Assembly: GCA_003662765.1 (NCBI GenBank) | Contig: QMYR01000003.1 | Location: 1-39,272, forward strand | DNA from: Candidatus Thorarchaeota archaeon | GTDB lineage: Archaea; Asgardarchaeota; Thorarchaeia; Thorarchaeales; Thorarchaeaceae | Direction of reading: 5' to 3' | DNA length: 39,272 nt | Shown here: piece after piece, positions 36,866 to 39,272 of the stretch | Position numbering within the stretch: position 1 is the stretch's first letter | How the letters are laid out: every line of letters starts with the position of its first letter | Position numbers and translations under genes: made by a program | Notes under the pieces: generated by a model | The model's database searches: none | Told to the model about the DNA's origin: nothing | Seen by the model: the letters and a program-made list of their open reading frames with translations, nothing else

Positions 36866-37989
36866 ACGCTGATGAAATGGCAGAACAGGTGCGGATGTGT
36901 GCCGCGTGCCCGAAGATGTGTCGTCATATATGCCCCACGTTCTTCGCTTGGCGGTCTGACTCGCCGACGCCTCACGGACGGGCCCTGCTTGTCCACTACG
37001 ACAATCTCGGCGTGAGGCCGCTAGACGAACGTGCTGTCGAGGTTCTTTATCAGTGCCTTGAGTGTAGTCACTGTCTGACATGGTGCGTGCCTGGCATCGA
37101 CATCGCAAGCATAGTGGAGGCTGTACGAGAACGAATTGTGGCTGAAGAGCGGGCGCCGCCTGCTATCATCAAGATGGCTGAAACAATAGAATCATGTCAC
37201 AACCCGTATGGTGAAGATCACACGCACCGAAATGACTGGGTCACGATCGAGGAAACAGACGGCCAAGGTATTGTGTACTTCACAGGATGCACGGCGGCCT
37301 ACCGCGAAACCAGCATCCTCACGAGCACAACGAAGACTCTGACGGGCTTGGGCTACAATGTCATCGTGACACCTGACGAGTGGTGTTGCGGTTCACCGCT
37401 GTTCAGAACCGGATTCAAGGAACTGGCTCTCTCTCAGGCGCGTCATAACGTGAATGTGTTGAACTCGATTGAGGCCGAGGCGATAGTGGTAACCTGTCCG
37501 GGCTGCTATCGCGTGCTCACGCAGGACTACCCGGAGAACGGTCTTCAGCTCAACAAGCCGGTTCTTCATCTGAGTCAGCTCCTTGCGGACAGATTGGACG
37601 ACCTACCAAAAGGGGTACTTCATGCTCGTTTCACATATCACGATCCTTGCCACCTCGGCCGACACAGCGGTGTCTACGAGCCTCCACGACAGGTGATAAC
37701 GCGGCTGTCCGCAGATGGTCTGGTCGAGATGCAGCGCAACAGGGACAACGCAATGTGTTGTGGTAATGGTGCGGGCCTCAGGACGCTCTTTCCTGAGAAA
37801 TCGCGGGAGATTGGCGCCGAACGTGTCAGGCAGGCGGTAGAAACTGGTGCAGACTATCTGGTCACAGCCTGCCCCTTCTGTAAGAACATGCTTGCCTCCC
37901 AAAGTGACAACTCCCTGAACGTGATTGATTTACCGGAGCTCGTACAGATGGCGACATCTGGGAAGAGCCCCAATGGCAGCACAGATTAG
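36862..37989 (+). CDS. (Fe-S)-binding protein with two CCG domains (GlcF/HdrB-like)
   Basis: CAACPKMCRHICP, CLECSHCLTWCVPGIDI, FTGCTAAYRETSI...EWCCGSPLFRTG, YHDPCHLGRHSGVYEPPRQ...NAMCCGNGAG; GTG start overlaps upstream stop (GTGA). Confidence 0.88.
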   Translation: MNADEMAEQVRMCAACPKMCRHICPTFFAWRSDSPTPHGRALLVHYDNLGVRPLDERAVEVLYQCLECSHCLTWCVPGIDIASIVEAVRERIVAEERAPPAIIKMAETIESCHNPYGEDHTHRNDWVTIEETDGQGIVYFTGCTAAYRETSILTSTTKTLTGLGYNVIVTPDEWCCGSPLFRTGFKELALSQARHNVNVLNSIEAEAIVVTCPGCYRVLTQDYPENGLQLNKPVLHLSQLLADRLDDLPKGVLHARFTYHDPCHLGRHSGVYEPPRQVITRLSADGLVEMQRNRDNAMCCGNGAGLRTLFPEKSREIGAERVRQAVETGADYLVTACPFCKNMLASQSDNSLNVIDLPELVQMATSGKSPNGSTD

Positions 37990-38017
37990 GCATGACGAGG
38001 GGCGAGGAACGAGTAAC

Positions 38018-39133
38018 ATGAATGCTGAAGAGCTATTGCGCCTCAAGATTCGTCTCTTGACAGAGGGCGTGATGGTAGATGAGGGTGAGTGGGCGGCCCG
38101 AAGAGGTGGGGCAGGACCGGTTGGGGCGAAGTACTTCATAATCCCCAACGGCCGGCCCGTGGGCGTACCGCTTCGGCGAGGAGAGCAGGCACAGCTCTTT
38201 GGCGCGGCGCCTCTGGAGCCCACCGACAATCCCGACCTGTGGCTATACGAGCAGTCAATACCACTACGGGTCATACCGCGGCCCCGCTTCTACGATCTTA
38301 CTACGAAGGACGGTGTCCCGTATAGGAAAATAGCACTGCTCCATGGTAGCGAGACCCTGGCCACGACAGCGTACCAAGCGTGTAGATACTGGTCCAACGG
38401 TTTACAGTGCAGGTTCTGTACGATACCCTTCTCACTCTACTCTGGTGATACCGTGCTTGAGAAACATCCTGAGCAGTTGGCGGAGGTAGTACAGGCGGCT
38501 GAGGCTGAGGGCGTCATCAAGAATATTCTGATAACTACGGGGACGCCTGACTCGCCAGATGCCGGAGCGAAGAGGCTTGCTGGTCTGGTGCGTGCGATTC
38601 GTGATGTGTCCCGACTTCCAATCGGTGTGCAGTTTGAGCCCCCCACTGAACTGAGGTTTATCGAGGAGGTGGCAGCTGCAGGGGCCAACGCGGTCGGCAT
38701 GCATATTGAGAGCGGCGATGAGAGGATTCGACAGAGGATGTGTCCAGGAAAGTACAGATACGGTTCTCTTGAGATGTACCGCAGAGCGTGGGACTTTGCT
38801 CTCGACTTCTTTGGCCGTGGCAATGTCAGTACGTTCGTGCTCTATGGTCTCGGAGAAGACATCGACCGAACGCTGAGTTTTGTGGCCGACTTGGCCGAAA
38901 CTGGTGTATTGCCTGTCGTCACGCCTCTCAGGCCTGCCCCCAAGAGCCTGCTGGCTGACTTTGTCCCATCCTATGTTGGATCAATCGACACCTCTATGGC
39001 ATTCTACAAGCGTGTTGGGGAGATTCTGTTTGACAACCGGCTGAACCCCGACGAAACTGCTGCAGGATGCCACAAGTGCGGCGGATGCACCCCCATTCAA
39101 GAGGCATACGACTGGGCCGCATCACGTGGCTGA
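38018..39133 (+). CDS. Radical SAM protein, MSMEG_0568-like
   Basis: RRGGAGPVGAKYFII..., PRPRFYDLTTKDGVPYRKIALLHGSETLATTAYQACRYWSNGLQCRFCTI...ILITTGTPDSPDAGAKRLAGLVRAIRDVSRLPIGVQFEPP; ends CHKCGGC. Confidence 0.8.
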   Translation: MNAEELLRLKIRLLTEGVMVDEGEWAARRGGAGPVGAKYFIIPNGRPVGVPLRRGEQAQLFGAAPLEPTDNPDLWLYEQSIPLRVIPRPRFYDLTTKDGVPYRKIALLHGSETLATTAYQACRYWSNGLQCRFCTIPFSLYSGDTVLEKHPEQLAEVVQAAEAEGVIKNILITTGTPDSPDAGAKRLAGLVRAIRDVSRLPIGVQFEPPTELRFIEEVAAAGANAVGMHIESGDERIRQRMCPGKYRYGSLEMYRRAWDFALDFFGRGNVSTFVLYGLGEDIDRTLSFVADLAETGVLPVVTPLRPAPKSLLADFVPSYVGSIDTSMAFYKRVGEILFDNRLNPDETAAGCHKCGGCTPIQEAYDWAASRG

Positions 39134-39210
39134 GGTCGTGGCTGGCCCAAATGATTTCGTTTATGTGTGTCGTTGCATGGAACATGCAAGTCGAACCGCT
39201 GGGATGTGAC

Positions 39211-39272
39211 ATGGCTGAGCTTCCCGCTGAAGAGATTAAGATTGTCGAGTTCACCGAGGAGGACGCCGAGGA
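39211..39272 (+). CDS. Start of an ORF truncated by the window end
   Basis: ATG then MAELPAEEIKIVEFTEEDAE, open to the edge; upstream ttcgtttatgtgtg could be a TATA-like element. Confidence 0.35.
   Translation, partial: MAELPAEEIKIVEFTEEDAE

Noticed and set aside
1-39272. CRISPR array, toxin-antitoxin, restriction-modification or other named defence system
   Set aside because: No regularly spaced repeats, no Cas, methylase, nuclease or transposase motifs; the lone RHH gene has no adjacent toxin-like ORF

Overview
The window looks like a gene-dense archaeal chromosome segment. Evidence: archaeal-type D-aminoacyl-tRNA deacylase (DtdA/DTD2), TATA/box-A-like promoters, a TrmB-type HTH, thiolase followed by a DUF35 protein, and Ras-fold-like sequence. 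GC-moderate composition plus long coiled coils and a degenerate small-GTPase-like protein make an Asgard/Thorarchaeota-like source plausible, but this is inference. I found no rRNA, tRNA, CRISPR array or transposase. Left part (1-20.5 kb): mostly poorly characterised proteins. These include three long coiled-coil proteins around dtdA, one of them a ~1,300-aa protein with a TrmB-like winged helix, ~1,070 residues of coiled coil and a TrmB-like C-terminal domain. Also here are a P-loop-less Ras-like protein next to a protein with a ~350-aa disordered acidic/Pro tail, a DUF362 protein, an aminotransferase, a YkgJ-type protein, a sugar epimerase, and a tandem pair of Cys-rich paralogs of unknown family. 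Middle (20.8-29.1 kb): a beta-oxidation-like block (nitroreductase, two small unknown proteins, SCP2-like, 3-hydroxyacyl-CoA dehydrogenase, two enoyl-CoA hydratases, SCPx-type thiolase, DUF35, MBL hydrolase). Right (29.2-39.1 kb): FGGY kinase, GlpA-GlpB-GlpC, an FAD oxidase resembling alkylglycerone-phosphate synthase, a CCG-type Fe-S protein and an MSMEG_0568-like radical SAM protein. GC-rich hairpins recur at gene 3' ends. All product calls come from reading motifs; no database search was run.
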